Translations under genes and position numbers: made by a program
In this document: piece by piece, positions 35,197-48,098 of the stretch
Layout of the letters: each line of letters opens with the position of its first letter
Numbering within the stretch: position 1 is the stretch's first letter
Notes under the pieces: generated by a model
What the model was told of the DNA's origin: nothing
Seen by the model: the letters and a program-made list of their open reading frames with translations, nothing else
The model's database searches: none
NCBI GenBank assembly: GCA_000934455.1
Contig: KN883845.1
Location: 108,205 to 172,204 of the forward strand
Direction: 5' to 3'
Source of the DNA: Apostichopus parvimensis
Lineage: Eukaryota; Echinodermata; Holothuroidea; Aspidochirotida; Stichopodidae
DNA: 64,000 bases

Positions 35197-35210
35197 TAGT
35201 TACGCCACTG
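35197..35210. repeat. Solitary hAT-type terminal repeat
   Basis: TAGTTACGCCACTG matches the right end of the MITE at 3405-3415 and follows a GC-rich stretch. The partner end is not visible and may be in the N gap. Confidence 0.4.
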
Positions 35211-35263
35211 ACATTCAGTTTTGTCCCGATTTGAGTCCTGATGATAATGATCTTTCATTACAG

Positions 35264-38200
35264 ATGGCGGGTACTGTAGAATTGCCTTTGCAGTGTGTGC
35301 TGCATCTTAGTGGGGATACAGAATTTGACGGTAATCCAGTAGTTCAATTTACTAAACAGACATGGGGAACAGCTGGGGACATAGCTCAAGCCAGAAAACA
35401 ATACCAGAAGCGATCAAAGTACCTTGATATATGTGAATCCATTAACTTTGAAGCAGAACCTCCACCTCATTATGGCTTCCACAGTGGCTGTTATGGAAAA
35501 TTTACGGCTTATCAGATGAAGTCAAAGAAGGAGAAACTATGTTCTAATGAGGATATTAGGGAAAGAAGATCTATGGTAGGGAAGCCATCAGTGGTAGCTA
35601 CCTCAACTACTGGAGTGCTGGAGAAGAAGTGTATTTTCTGCGAGTGCCCGGGCCGCAAGCATTTCACCAGTGGTTTTGAAAGTATTTCTACATGTCAGAC
35701 TCCAGAAGCACAGAACAGTATTATACTTGCAGGAAGGCAACAGAAAGACACAGACTTCCTTGGTGAATATGAACACATTGACTTTGTTGCTAAGGAAGTC
35801 AAGTACCATAACACATGCAGAAGAAGGTATACGAATAAAGGTGCTCAGGCGCACGTAAATGAAAACGATGCGACGTACACAAAGAGACGAGAATCTGCTT
35901 TCTTAAGATTATTAGCATACATAGACTCTGAAATCTTTCAGAAAGAAGCACCTATCAAATTGTTTGATGTCGATAATACCTTCATTGAATTCCTCACAGG
36001 AAAAGGGTTCGAGAAGCCCACCTCTGAACCATACAATCTGCTGTCCAAAATTAAAGCTCATTATGGCAGCAAGCTACAGGTTGATCAAGAAAGTAAGAAG
36101 GAAGGTACCAATCTCTCTATGACAAAAGATGCTATGAACAACGAAATTAGGAATGTCGCTTTGTTTCTCCGAGAGAAAATCATGAAGCTTCGAGAGAATA
36201 AACTACCGAACCCCTATTACAATAGAAGCAATCCGTGATGGTCAGTTTCCAAATATACCTGCTGAACTATTACAATTCTACAGGATTATGTACACTGGTT
36301 CAAAAGAAGAAACCAGTCAGAGAGTAGAACGGTATATTGAATCATCAGCTGAAGATGATATCTACAAAGCAACTTGAGGAACAGTTAAGCCATCTAAGCA
36401 CATGCTGCTGGACATGGGTTTAAAGAGTACTACTGGTTCCAAGAAGGTTGTGGAAACCATCAATCACTTCGGCCACTGTATAGGATATCACACTGCAGAA
36501 GAGCATGAGACTGACATTGCTACTACAATTATGAATCAATGTACCATGACACACAAGGCATCTGTATCCAAAATGAAGTTCCAATTTCATCAGCAGTAGG
36601 AACAATGTCAATATCCCTAATAAGCTCGGCATCAACAACAGCATCTGCCTCATCGTCAAGTCATTACATGCCAGTAACAACAGCAATAAACGCACCTACT
36701 TGTGTGTCTGTGAACAAGAGAAACAAGAGAAGTCTTGAAATATCCAATATAGAACTCGAACCAGTGAGAAAGAAACCTAAGATATCCAACTTTTCATTTG
36801 ATGTAAAAACAATGGACACGCCTGTAAACTATAAAGCCTGTGTTGCTAGAGATGTTGCATGGACAATATCTAGCAAAACAAACACACAGACACCAGTGTG
36901 GTCTGGCTGGAACTCTACAATAACCAAAGATGACTTACCAGCTCAGAAGATAGGCTATTTGGCCAACATCGGCGCCCCTCCTACACAGCATGATGTAGTT
37001 AATGAAACAATGAAGAGAAATGTGACCCTTGCTAAAGAGTGTAAGGAAGATCGGATTGCAACAACCTATGACCTGGCTATAGCCAAACCAGCTTCCCAGT
37101 TGCAGGACACCGTGAAACCAAAGTATGACAATATCTTTGTTTGCTTCGGGGCATTTCATATTAAGTTCCGCTATTTGTCAGCACTTGGGTACCTCCTAGA
37201 TGGGTCAGGTGCTGCCCACATTTTAATGGAAAGTGGAGTACTTGGCAAGGGTTCTATCAATGCCTTTCTGTCAGTAAAACACTATAATCAGGCAAGAAGA
37301 ATGCATGTTCTTCTAGCAACTGCTATGCGAATCAAGCATATTGATCTGTTCTTGCAACTAGGTGAGGCAAATGATAGCTATGGGTATCTGGTTGAAACAC
37401 TGAAGAATGTTCAAGCATCACCATCCCCTGAAAGCATGAAAGATGTGGAGCAGGCAGATGAGTACCAGGCATTCATGGTAGCGTATGAACGTTTCTGCAA
37501 TGATACCAGAGCAGGCAAACATGGTGTTAATGTACAATTGTGGAGGAACTACATTGACATGGTTGACATCTACCTCCTGTTCAGTAGAGCTGTACGGACA
37601 AATGATGTGGATCGTTTCACCTTCATGCTCGGGGAAACGATTGACATCTTCTTTGCTGCAAATCGCCACAATTATGCACGATATATGTGTCTGTATTATC
37701 TAAGGCTGTTGAATATGGATACCACCCATTCTGGAATAAGACAACAACTTGAACGAGGTGGGTTATCTGTGAGGTTGGCATCTAGTTCCTTTGCCAGACA
37801 ACCAGTTGATCAAGCACTGGAGAGTACGATCAATGCAGATGCAGCATCACGACAAACTGGGATCATTTCTTTCCATCAGTCAAGGAGCAACCAGGCGGTG
37901 GACAGTTACTAGATCAGCTAGAAGCAACATAGTGAGGCATCTATTTGAAAAGGCTGCAATAAGGAAAGATACTAATCCACACCACGAATTACGGAAGTCT
38001 AAAGTAAGTAAATTCAACAGAGACTTAGAAAGTATTTCAGAGATGACTGAGACCACCATGAATCCTTTTTCTGAGTCCCTGATGGAAGATACCAATCTGT
38101 ACTGTCTAGCAGATGGCAAGAAAATGCCTGATGAAGTGAAAGAGGATGTGCTAAACCTCTTTCATTTAGGGAATACATGGAAAAGTGAGTTTCTACATGG

Positions 38201-39804
38201 ATGCTTTGAGGATCCGGCAAGGTTTGAAAGACCACTTCCAAAAAAAAAAGTCAGAAACTTTGCCAGTGCTGCTATCAAGAGCAAAGTAAGAGGTAAACAA
38301 GAAAAGGTTGTTCAGCTACAGACAACACGAGACTTGCTTGGCAGATTAGTCTATCTTGCCTGTACTAGGAAGATTGAGCTTGAAAAGGTTCTTCCTTTTC
38401 CACTTACGCCTGTTCCCCTCTCTGGCCAGTATTTATGGCAAGATGAAGAAAACACCAAAGTCCAAACTCTCCAGGCACCTAGAAGCATTGATAACCCACA
38501 CAGAGCCGGCAGCAGTTGATATAGTTCTTTACGACGCCATGTTTATCATCCAGTCACTGCCCTCTGACTTGCCTCTCCGCTTCGGCAACATATCAGAGTT
38601 GGTCCTGAGAATCATATGCAGTACACGAGCACGTGAAATTCACTTTGTCTGTGATAGTTATGTGAAGAGCATAAAAAATGTTGAACAACAAAGAAGAGGT
38701 GCAAATGATGGATCATTTCACATCACCGGTGCAGACCAAACACGTCCTAGGGATTTTAGGCATGCCTTGAAATCAGCAAGTTTGAAAACTGCACTTGTCA
38801 AGTTCTTGCTTGAAGAATGGAAAGATGACAAGTATGGACCTATCCTACAGCAAAAGAAAGTCTTTGTTGCACATGAGGAACAGTGTCTTCAATATACAGC
38901 AAGCTTATCAGGAACTGTAGAGCATAACGAAGCACCTGGGTTTGTATCCTCACACGTGGAAGCTGATACCTGGCTGGCGTATCATCTCAGCATACTGTCT
39001 ACAGCAGTTCCCGGACAGAATGTTGTAGTCCGTGCAACAGATGGTGATATCTTGATCATCCTCCTGTATCATACCAGACAGCTTATAGCCAATGTGTGGA
39101 TGGACGTGGGACATTCGAGTGATAACACTAGAGGATATATCAATATCACTTCACTAGCAAGCCATCTTGGTCCAATTCTTTGCAAGGCATTGCCTGGTTA
39201 TCATGCTCTGACAGGATGTGACTACACATCATCCTTCTTCAGAAAAGGAAAAGTGAACCCACTGAAGAAAGCCGAAAAGAGTGCTCTTCATCTCGAAGGA
39301 CTTTGCAATATCGGAGAGAGCACCACATTCGTTGATAGTGACAGCCTTGTAGAAAAATTTGTGTGTTCACTCTATGGTCATGGAGCGTTAAAATCTGTGA
39401 ATGAGACTAGGTTGAAAATCTTCCTGCAGAAATACAAACCGACCGACCAAGACAATCCATTGGAAAGAATTAAGGGCATGGATGCCGGCATGCTTCCACC
39501 ATGTCAAAATGTCCTAATGCAAAAGACAGCACGTTGCAACTATGTGGCATATCTCTGGAAGCATGCTCATCTAAGAGATCCGCTGGAGAACATTCAACCC
39601 ACAGATCATGGCTGGAAAGAGGTTAATGGACTTTACCTGCCACTTTGGTTTACCAGCAGTCAAATGCCAACTGTGCTTTCTGAGACCATGGAATCAGAAG
39701 ATGTCTCAAATGGAGAAGAAGATGACTCTGATGACGATAGTATTTATAGTGATTCAGAGGATGAAAATGACAGTGATGATAGTGAAGACGACGGAGAAAA
39801 CTGA
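35264..39804 (+). pseudogene. Cys/His-module, FEN/XPG-like nuclease family protein, copy A (frameshifted)
   Basis: ATG at 35264 follows an acceptor-like TTCATTACAG. The N-terminal part has two Cys/His modules (HYGFHSGCYGKFTA; CIFCECPGRKHF...VKYHNTCRRRYTNK). Then come GLKSTTGSKKVVETINHFGH, a break near 36535, the central region (RYLSALGYLLDGSGAAHILM, HYNQARRMHVLLATAM) and SSFARQPVDQALE. The C-terminal module has YDAMFIIQSL, IHFVCDSY, HVEADTWLAYH, ATDGDILIILLYH and PGYHALTGCDYTSSFFRKGK. The spacing of EAD, TDGD and GCDYT recalls the metal-binding acids and GCDY motif of FEN1/XPG nucleases. It ends with an acidic tail (SDDDSIYSDSEDENDSDDSE). The frame changes near 36230, 36535, 37890 and 38430, and a stop occurs near 36376. 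Host function is unknown; multicopy occurrence suggests a mobile element, possibly Academ-like (inference). Confidence 0.8.
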
Positions 39805-39944
39805 TTCAATGATGACAAAAAACAAAACTGAACTAACTAAAGGTTACTTCTTAATGGTGAATGGTAAAACAAGTATAATTTAATCATAGTGTGGTTATAA
39901 TGGTCATCTTTCGCCATAAAGTGGCCAAAAGTCACGCGTGTGGT

Positions 39945-40340
39945 AAATATTAGGGCATTTTCCTTTAATCAGCACCCTCTTTACATAAGACAAGCATGTC
40001 AAAACATCCACACCAGAAATTCATAATATTTTACCAAAAATGGTCGAAAAACGTCATTTTTGGCGAAAAATTTGTAAAAATTGGCAAAATGTCATGAGTG
40101 GCGTCAATAACAGTGCTTTTTTTGGACTCGGCACCCTTTTTTACATAAGATAAGCATGTGAAAACATCCACACCAGAAATTCTGAATATTTTACGAAATA
40201 TCGTCAAAAAACGTCATTTTTGGCCCAAAATTTGCTAAATGTCATGAGTGGCGTCAATAACAGTGCTTTTTTGGGGAATCAGCACCATTTTTTACATAAG
40301 ATAGACTTGTCAAACCTTCCTCTCCCAAAATTCTGATTAA
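39945..40340. repeat. Satellite-like tandem repeat, about 150-bp unit
   Basis: Two full units and a partial third share AGCACC/GGCACC...TTTACATAAGA, ACATCCACACCAGAAATTC, AAAACGTCATTTTTGGC and GTCATGAGTGGCGTCAATAA. It starts about 140 bp after copy A's stop codon, so it may belong to that element's 3' region. Confidence 0.85.
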
Positions 40341-40854
40341 AGCCACCTATCTCCTGGAATAATAAGTTAAGTTACGAATTAGTACAAGTTAGCAGCAACT
40401 TTGGTACATCATATATCAATCCTAACCTTACATCACACATAGTTTACAACATATGGCATATGGTGTAGTGCATGTTCTAGAAATATGTTGTTGTTACCTG
40501 TACCAGTGTGCAGTGTCACTACTTGGTACATAATTTATACAGTGCCAAGTAGACGAATGTATTATCTTCCCTCGGTGTGTAATGTAACATATGTAGATTA
40601 AATTGACATTAGTTGCCCACCTAACCCTAATGGAAAAATGTTTTACTCTTGGTACCAGTTCATAATGTCCTAATCAAATTTTTGTACATCACAAACTTAA
40701 TTTTTAATCATAATATACCATAGAATCCACATGTCATATGTGATACATCATCCTTCTTAAATGGGCATTAAACATATAATCTCCATTGTCCCAAGGGCCA
40801 CTGCATGTTTCATTTTAAGACATGGATTGTCTTAAGTTGCTGCTGTAGCATAGG
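40341..40854. other. Non-coding stretch
   Basis: AT-rich sequence with no gene seen. Parts near 40700-40770 (ATGTGATACATCATCCTTC) echo the repeat downstream. Confidence 0.4.
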
Positions 40855-41260
40855 TTATAGCATGGAGACCCCAGTTGGTATGTACTTTGCTTGTAGCTAA
40901 TGTGTCAAGGTATAAAGTAGTAGAATATAGCTTCCCTTAATATTCAAATGGAATGTGGTATACCTCTCCATCTTAATGGTGAATGTAGATCAACCCAATG
41001 ATTGCATCAACAAGTAGTATGTGATACGTCATTCCATCTTGAATGTACAAAGTACATTGTTTCTCCATTTGGTGTGTGTGAGTATAGAAATGAGTACTTT
41101 CTACGCACTGATGCACAGAGTCCCCAGTTGGTATGTACTCTGATTGTAGCTAATGTGTAAATGTATTAAGTAGTAGAACATAGCATTCACAAACATTTGG
41201 TATGTGACTCATCCATCCTTTCATGAATGTGCATTACATAGTTGTTCTAGTCTATGGTTT
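40855..41260. repeat. Imperfect tandem repeat, about 250-bp unit
   Basis: 40865-40935 and 41114-41190 share CCCCAGTTGGTATGTACT, TTGTAGCTAATGTGT and AAGTAGTAGAA in the same order. The sequences between also share GTATGTGA(T)AC and ATGAATGT phrases. Non-coding. Confidence 0.65.
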
Positions 41261-41440
41261 GTATTTAGTGTAGCTGTTACAGTGTTGACCTAATAATGTC
41301 ACTGGCTTTTAAAAATTGTCTTCCATTTTCCACAGCACTCGGCATAAATATAAAGGTGTATACATGGTGTTTAATGTTGTCTTATTTCTTGTGATATTTC
41401 ATATTAATCATTATGTTATTTGAAATTGTTTTAACGAACA

Positions 41441-41800
41441 GATTGGGAACCAAAAGCCTCTGCAGTAATTCAGCAAAAACCAGAAGTAAACGACTATGAC
41501 CAACCTACAGATGTGTTTGGAGAAACTCATACAGGATGTGAGCAATATCAGGAAGTGGCAGACCATGATAAAAAAAAAACAGGCACAGAAGCAAAAGCCC
41601 CTGCAGTACTAAGTCAAGAATTGTAAGCAGCAGAACCAACCACCAGATGTGGAAAGAGAGGCTCATGTAGGATCTACAATGGAACCGAAAGTAGCACGAG
41701 AGGTCCAGCCAACAGATATTGAACTTGAGCAAGAAGTGGAAGTAGCAGACCTAGTGAGAGGATACAAAGTTCTTGAAACAAGTAAGAACCAAATCATCAA
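41441..41800 (+). other. Possible upstream exon of the tyrosine-recombinase element
   Basis: An open stretch after an AACAG acceptor reads WEPKASAVIQQKPEVNDYDQ, and a second similar block (about 41585-41740) has one stop between. The two blocks look like an internal duplication (KASAVIQQ / KAPAVLSQE; THTGCE / AHVGST). The placement before the recombinase suggests, but does not prove, that they belong together. Confidence 0.3.
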
Positions 41801-42120
41801 CAATGATCAACATATCATGTTATATGTGCAGATGCAAGTGATTCTTTATTATATTTATGTGCATATCATGCTTTATGGAAAGCAACTAGTCATAATCTTC
41901 ATATGAAATACATGTCTGTTTGATCAAAGTAATAACTTCCAAGATGGATAGCTCACAGCCTAACACCAAGTGTTCTCTTAAATAAAGTTTGTTATGTTTT
42001 GGGAAAGTGTTAACACAAAATTCAAGCAAATATATGTGCTTCTGGCTATTGCAGGTGTTCCATAGTTGATTATTACTTCATAATGAAATGTGCCAATCAC
42101 TGATCTTTTCATAAATCAAA

Positions 42121-43800
42121 GATGTCAGTTTGCTGAGGGCATGTTTTATTGAAGAAGGCGAAGATGATGGTCAAAGCGATCAGGACTCATCAAGTTCTTC
42201 AGATGAAGGAAGTGAATATTTACCATCTGAAGAGGAAGAATTGGTACCACCATCAGATAAATGAAATGATTAATTCGTAAGATATCCGAACCTTAACCTA
42301 CTCCTTGGATCTGATGTGGATACTACAGAGTCACAGGAGACTGCAAAGTTCAACGAGGAAGATAGTTCTGGCCCACCTATACTTCATGTTAAGGCAACGA
42401 GCAACTCAGATGTTAACTACTTGTGAAGTATAAACCTGTGGGAAGTGTAGATCCAGCAGAGTTGGTTTGTTTCTCTAGAAGCACACCTGTCCATTACAAA
42501 ATAAGCATAGTGATGCTGGAAAGAAGAAAAGAGGAGACAGAGTCAGAAATGGTACCATGCTGTTACCAAGCCCATCAAATTTGCATTCAGAAGTTGCAGA
42601 ACTTTTGTCTACTCTAAAAAATCACAATGTGTCAAGAGTGAATACGAGTGATGAGCTCATTCTTCAGTTTGCCAAGTGGGAGAATCTAAAACTAGGCCAT
42701 GATTCTGAAGAACAAAACTACACGCGCAAAAAGCTACGAGATGTTGCGAGACTCTTAATTGAAGCCCGTTTTGTAAGTAAAGATGAAAACCAAACCCTAA
42801 CTGAACTGATTCATCCTGCAAAATATGACATCGTTGTGAGTGCTGCGCGAAATTTAGCAGGATTTGATAGCAGCACACATACATACAAAGTACCCAGTCT
42901 TGCATTAAAACTTGGCCATTCCCTGAAGAAGTGTGCTCTTATCGTAAAAGCTGAAGGATTGAAATCTGGAGATGAAAATGGTGTTAATAAATCCACACAG
43001 TTTCATGAATTATGCGATGTGAAATGGACAGAGGATATATCTGTCCATGCCCATCGTACACAGAGAATAAAAGAAACAAAGCAAATGCATTGCCTCTAGC
43101 AGAAGATGTGGTTTGTCTCACATCCTACATGAAAGAAACATGAAAAGTACAAAGGAAGCTTGTGAAGGAAGGAACATGTGACAGTTTCACAGCTTGAAAA
43201 TATCGGAATGAACTTACTCTGACACAAGTGATGCTCTTCAACAGGAGAAGACAAGGTGAGATCTCAAAAATGAGTGTTGGTGACTTCAATAGTAGATGCA
43301 TTCCTGAATCTATTGACTATATTTTTGATTCTCTTAGCTACTTTGAGAAAGAGTTGTGCAGGACATTCAAAAGAGTAGAAATTGTTGGGAAAAAAGGAAG
43401 AACAGTTCCTGTTCTGCTAACTAAAGAAATGGAGGAATCAATGTCGTTGCTACTTAGTAGCAGAGAGAACGTTGGTGTAAGTGCTGAAAATCATTTTATG
43501 TTTCCATCAATTTCAGCTGGTCACATTGGAGGTTGTGACTATTAGAATGTATTCTGTTTTGTGTGGGCCAACTAGTCAACTTTGCTGCGATCTACATCTT
43601 TAAGGAAGCAGATTGCCACGGTTAGTCAAGTGCTGAACCTCAAAGACAATGAGCTTCACATACTTGCCAATTTTATCGGTCATGATGTACGAGTACATCG
43701 GGAGTTTTATAGACTACCTGATTGCACGCTGCAGGTTGCGAAATTTCAAAATTACTCGTTATCGCTGGAAAATGGTAGAAGCTGAAACCACGCAGACAAA
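42121..43800 (+). pseudogene. Tyrosine-recombinase-like protein (Crypton-type?), broken
   Basis: An acidic segment (GEDDGQSDQDSSSSSDEGSE, 42121-42264) precedes the main frame at 42557-43080 (LHSEVAELLSTLKNHNVSRV, ELILQFAKWENLKLG, VSAARNLAGFD). After a frameshift near 43080 and two stops (43141, 43195), the catalytic region reads FNRRRQGEISKMSVGDF (box I Arg with GE), RTFKRVEIVGKKGRTVPVLL, then LRKQIATVSQVLNL and ILANFIGHDVRVHREFYRLP. The last parts fit the Arg, His and nucleophilic Tyr region of tyrosine recombinases. Another break removes the link near 43545-43580. Assignment to the recombinase fold is from these motifs; the Crypton label is inference. Confidence 0.68.
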
Positions 43801-44564
43801 TCACTTGATGAGATAGACACAGAAAAAGATGAAGGTAAGGAATACCACATTTGACATTTCTTGGGAAAATGTGCACGTGCACATTCGTCTCCATGATGCA
43901 AGCCCCAATTGTTTGTACAACATGTTGGATGTTGTTCTTATTAATGATTCCTAGTTGTACAAACAATCCCAGATATAAATGTTGTGTAAACCCTGAAGCT
44001 CTAAATATGTCAAGCACTATCAAGTATAATGACAGCAAACCACTCCTGACTGCATTGCTTAACAAGAACCGAAAGGCACCATGGTTCCTTCCCTTTAAGA
44101 TGATGTTGTACAAAAGGCGTAGTGAGGGAAGGCATGTGCCTCTTAAACATGGTTAACACAATTGTGGCTGACCTAAAGAGCGCACCCTACCAGTGCATCA
44201 TGCCGAAAAATATGGTTTTTGTCTGATTAATTTGTGATAAGGTATTGCATCTTCTTCCAAAAACAGTGTTGTGACCTTCATTAACCTTTACCAAGTTCCA
44301 AATAAAGTTGGCGTAACTTATGAATTCTTCGCCCCAACCAACGCATCATGTCTGAAAATCTGGCTTTTTAACAAATTGATCTGTGAAGAGATATTGCATA
44401 TCTTTTGGGTCGAAAAACAGTTTTCTGAACTCATCACCTTTAACATCTACCGAATAATTTTGGCCTAAGAGCCACAGACCAACGAACATGATATATTAAA
44501 AGTCACAGGTACCTGTTTAAACATGTGGTAGCTGGTATGAGCTAAAAAAAAATGAGGTCGTAAA
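43801..44564. other. Non-coding stretch
   Basis: No gene or mobile-element end is recognised. Open frames here lack known motifs. Confidence 0.35.
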
Positions 44565-44850
44565 GAAATTAACAAGTGGTTGAATTTCGTCCTTGTATGA
44601 CCTCAAACTTTACTATAGGTCTAACAATGTTTAGTCATTCGAGCTCAATTCCTGATGACCTCTAAAGGATCTTCAATATATTGAGCCGAAATGTTTACCA
44701 TGTGGACCAAGTTCGATGTGATTCCAAAAATGTGTAGTACTTTGACGTCAATTTAACCCTTCATGACTTGAAATGACCTTCAAAATATTTGGAACCAAAT
44801 GTTTACAGTATGTACAAACTTTCAATCCAACAATCTTTAGTACGTTGGCC
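44565..44850. repeat. TGACCT-rich tandem repeat fragment
   Basis: About three units of roughly 100 bp share AAATGTTTAC(C/A)(A/G)TGT, TTTAGT and TGACCTTCAAAATATTT-type phrases. It is related in style to the patch at 20800-20860 and the larger arrays at 13.3 and 22.6-25.2 kb. Confidence 0.5.
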
Positions 44851-45221
44851 CCTGGCCTATATGATCCAGAGCTGACTGTAGGCCCCAAAACGTAAACCAG
44901 GCAAAGGAATCATTGCTATGGCTACTATTGAGACAAAACCCACATCCCTGTACAAAGCAATCTGTACGAAATACATTATTTTGAGTGAAATAGCTCATAT
45001 GCAACATACATGACATTGGATTTGAAATGATTAAAACTGCAAACACAGTATTATTAACATGGCAAAACTTAAAGATTGTACAATACAATCTATATGAGAA
45101 GAATCAGTTACACCCCAAATTCCTGAACACCCCAAAGGTACCACTACCACAGTTTAGCTGTGGCAAACCGTCGACATCATACCGTGTAATCTGTAGGAGA
45201 AGCGGTGTTTGGAGTATTGCA

Positions 45222-47500
45222 CTAAATGGACCCTAACAACACAGGGTATTGTTCAGTTTTAATATCATGAATTGCCTGTTCAATGATATCTCCACTGTGG
45301 TTATATTCTGCTTCCTTGTCTTTAATCTTGGATTCTACCTGAAGGTATCGTTCTTGGTACGTATCACATGACTCTATGATATTATTCTCAGATCTCCAAG
45401 GAAAAAACAACATAAGTTGCTCTCTGTAGTACTTTTCTGCATCATTTTCCTTGTTAAACCCAACATATCTGATGATCTTGGCTTTGTTTCTTTTTCTAAA
45501 CTTTAATGCACTAACTGTGAAGCATTTTACCTCACCAGTATCCTGCATATCATTGTCATAAGCATTATTATGTGATTCATAGTCATGGTTAGTGCTGTCT
45601 TTGTTAAATTTCATAGAATGGTCATCAGCATGTTTATCTAATTCATAACCATTGTTAGTACTCTCATGGTTCTTGTTGTCACTAGTGATATCGAACCAAG
45701 CTGCAAAGTCTGCAAGGCAATAATATTGTAGTGCTTTAGGTCGGGCAGCATACTTCCCGATGAGTGATACATTCAATATCTGTACAGTTCTCTGGCAATT
45801 GTTGAATATATTCCAATGGTTTGATCAGTATTGTTAGATCTTCGGATGGTGAGGTATTTATAGACACAAAGTGCCTGGAGGCTTTTCTGAGTGAACTTGT
45901 TATACCAAATACACTGCTTCTTGAGCACTCATTTCAACATGAATTAGGAATTTGTTTCCAATGTGTCGTACTTGCTGTTTGATGTCCATATTCCTTTCTC
46001 TTGCTTCTGTTGTTGCACGCTGCATAAGATTACTCATACCTCTTTGTCCTTTGCTAATGTAAGATACAATATACATGGCACATGCATATGGGTCCAGCAC
46101 ATATTGAATATCCATATTAGCTCTCCAACTTTCTAGCAACACTTTATTGTAACCATTAATCCTGACTTCAGATTGAAATCTTTTAAGAAAGATTTTGTCT
46201 AATGTTATGGATGAACGTATAGCAAGAATGTAGTCTCTTTCTGTGCTTCCCAACTTGGTCAACATATATTCAAATGTGTCAGTAGTAATGTCTTCAGCAA
46301 GTTTAAAGTCATCGAAGTAAGCCTTTATGCACTTGTACAGTTCTGTAGTATTAACATTGCCTTCAACTTCCAATGCTGTTAAAATCATGGTTCTAGGCAT
46401 TGGTGGGATAGGAAAGCGGCAAACACCTTGTCTCTTTTTCCTGCATGTCTTTGCATGGCTGTCAGATTGCAAGTTAACAGTTTGGTTCACTGTGTCAGGT
46501 ATGTTACATGTCACATATTGATCAATAAAAGATGCTACTTCTGTAGGGGCTGCATTTACATATAAAGGTGCATCTTTGACCCAAACTAGCATGTGAATGT
46601 GTGGAGAACCTCTCTGTTGGAACTCAAGTCTGTAGAAATGATCAATGATCCCACCAATTGTGGATGATATGAACTATACAGGAAATTACTCAAGAACCTA
46701 CGAAACATGTCATCAAAGTGACGTGCACATGTGACAGGGTCAGATTTCTCATTCCAATTCATGTTTTAGAGTTCTTCATCTGTGAAATGTTTGTTTTTGA
46801 CTGTTCTTCCAAGGATTTTTAGTAGGTGAAGCCACCTTGTTTCAGCAGCAGAGAATGACAGAAACCATGTTGGGATTCCAAGTTGTCGAATCATTGCAAA
46901 CAGTTCTTTCTTGGACTTTTCCCAATAGGGAGGGGATCCTCGTAATGGTCGGAATACTCTAAATCCTTCATCTAGGGTCAATAATTGGTTGATACTTTCA
47001 TTTGTTTTGAAACGTTGAGCAGTTAAATTTCTTCCCTTGTGTTTTTTTCTTTCGCATACAAAGTGTTATTTTCCGCTGTATTTCGCTGATTTGTAACTTT
47101 TTGATTTGTACAATATGTCAGGGATAGATTTGGCAAATCTTCTATCTTTGTGACGCAATTCGCACTGACATATTGTGCTGTAATGTACTTTAACTTTTTG
47201 TCACTTCTTGGCTGTCCACATAATAACGTTGGAAAAGCAAGTATTTCAGAAAGAATGTCTTGAAACAAGCCCATAGGTCTATTTCCCTCATCTGCTGCTA
47301 CGTTGGCTTTGTTCATTGAAATTCTGGTGTTAGCATAGTATCTGAATCTGGATTGTCTTCATTATTGGTTTCAATCGAAGGAGTTGCACCTACTGCTAAG
47401 TCAGCATTCTCATTTTTGTCAGATTGTTTTTCGGGAGGTTCTATGAATTCGTGCCAATCATCATCCATCTGCTGTATCGTTTCATAGTATAGGTCTTTGT
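45222..47500 (-). pseudogene. Helitron Rep-domain fragment (helicase part missing)
   Basis: Reading from 47500 downwards: NVAADEGNRPMGLFQDILSE, then GIPTWFLSFSAAETRWLHLL (46981-46766), a stop and a frame change, then QQRGSPHIHMLVWVKDAPLY with the HUH-type His pair (codons 46601-46593). Next come TCRKKRQGVCRFPIP, VLDPYACAMYIVSYISKGQR carrying the paired tyrosines of Helitron Rep, and VRHIGNKFLIHVEMSAQEAV. The last frame (45776-45222) has YREQLMLFFPWRSE. In known Helitrons Rep nicks and joins DNA and a PIF1-type helicase follows. No helicase motif is present beyond 45222, so the copy is truncated as well as broken by a stop near 46766 and frameshifts near 46600 and 45800-45900. Confidence 0.85.
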
Positions 47501-48098
47501 GTTATTTAGTGAACATTTCATATAGAATCTGGAAACTTGTGATTTTTTACTTTCTATAATCACACTGAACAGAAAACAACCTGTTTCCAATTTTTTTAAT
47601 TTCTGTCCAGTGGCAAAATTAAAGATGGCCGCCAGTATACCGAAAAAGCAATAAATCGTTATATTTGAACCAACGTATTCAATATATGCACAATGTTAAG
47701 CTTATTGTGGACATGCTTTTCATTACAATATTTGTGTATCTTCATATGGTTGCATGACATAGACTGTCTTCAGTGTTTTCATTGATATACAAATTTCGGA
47801 AAAATACGATTTTTATATCTGTACCATAATTATTTACGTACATGCATGTATAATGATTACAATATATTCTTTTCTTCCAAGTATGTTACTTCTTTAAGTT
47901 TTCAATGTTTTCATTAATGTCGTACAATAACTCCAAGATGGTGGCCACCATATACATAAAAATAAAGCCATTTATCAACATACTTGTGTTATGGAAATTT
48001 ACCTAGGCATGTTATGTATCTAACAAACATAGGGGAAACAATATATGGTGTTGATACACATATCAAATTGTATGCTTAATAATACATGTATCCGAATG
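47501..48098. other. Non-coding stretch with short repeats
   Basis: AT-rich sequence. AAGATGGCCGCCA near 47622 and AAGATGGTGGCCACCA near 47935 recur together with TGTTTTCATT(G/A)AT, suggesting a diverged repeat of about 300 bp. No gene seen. Confidence 0.4.
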
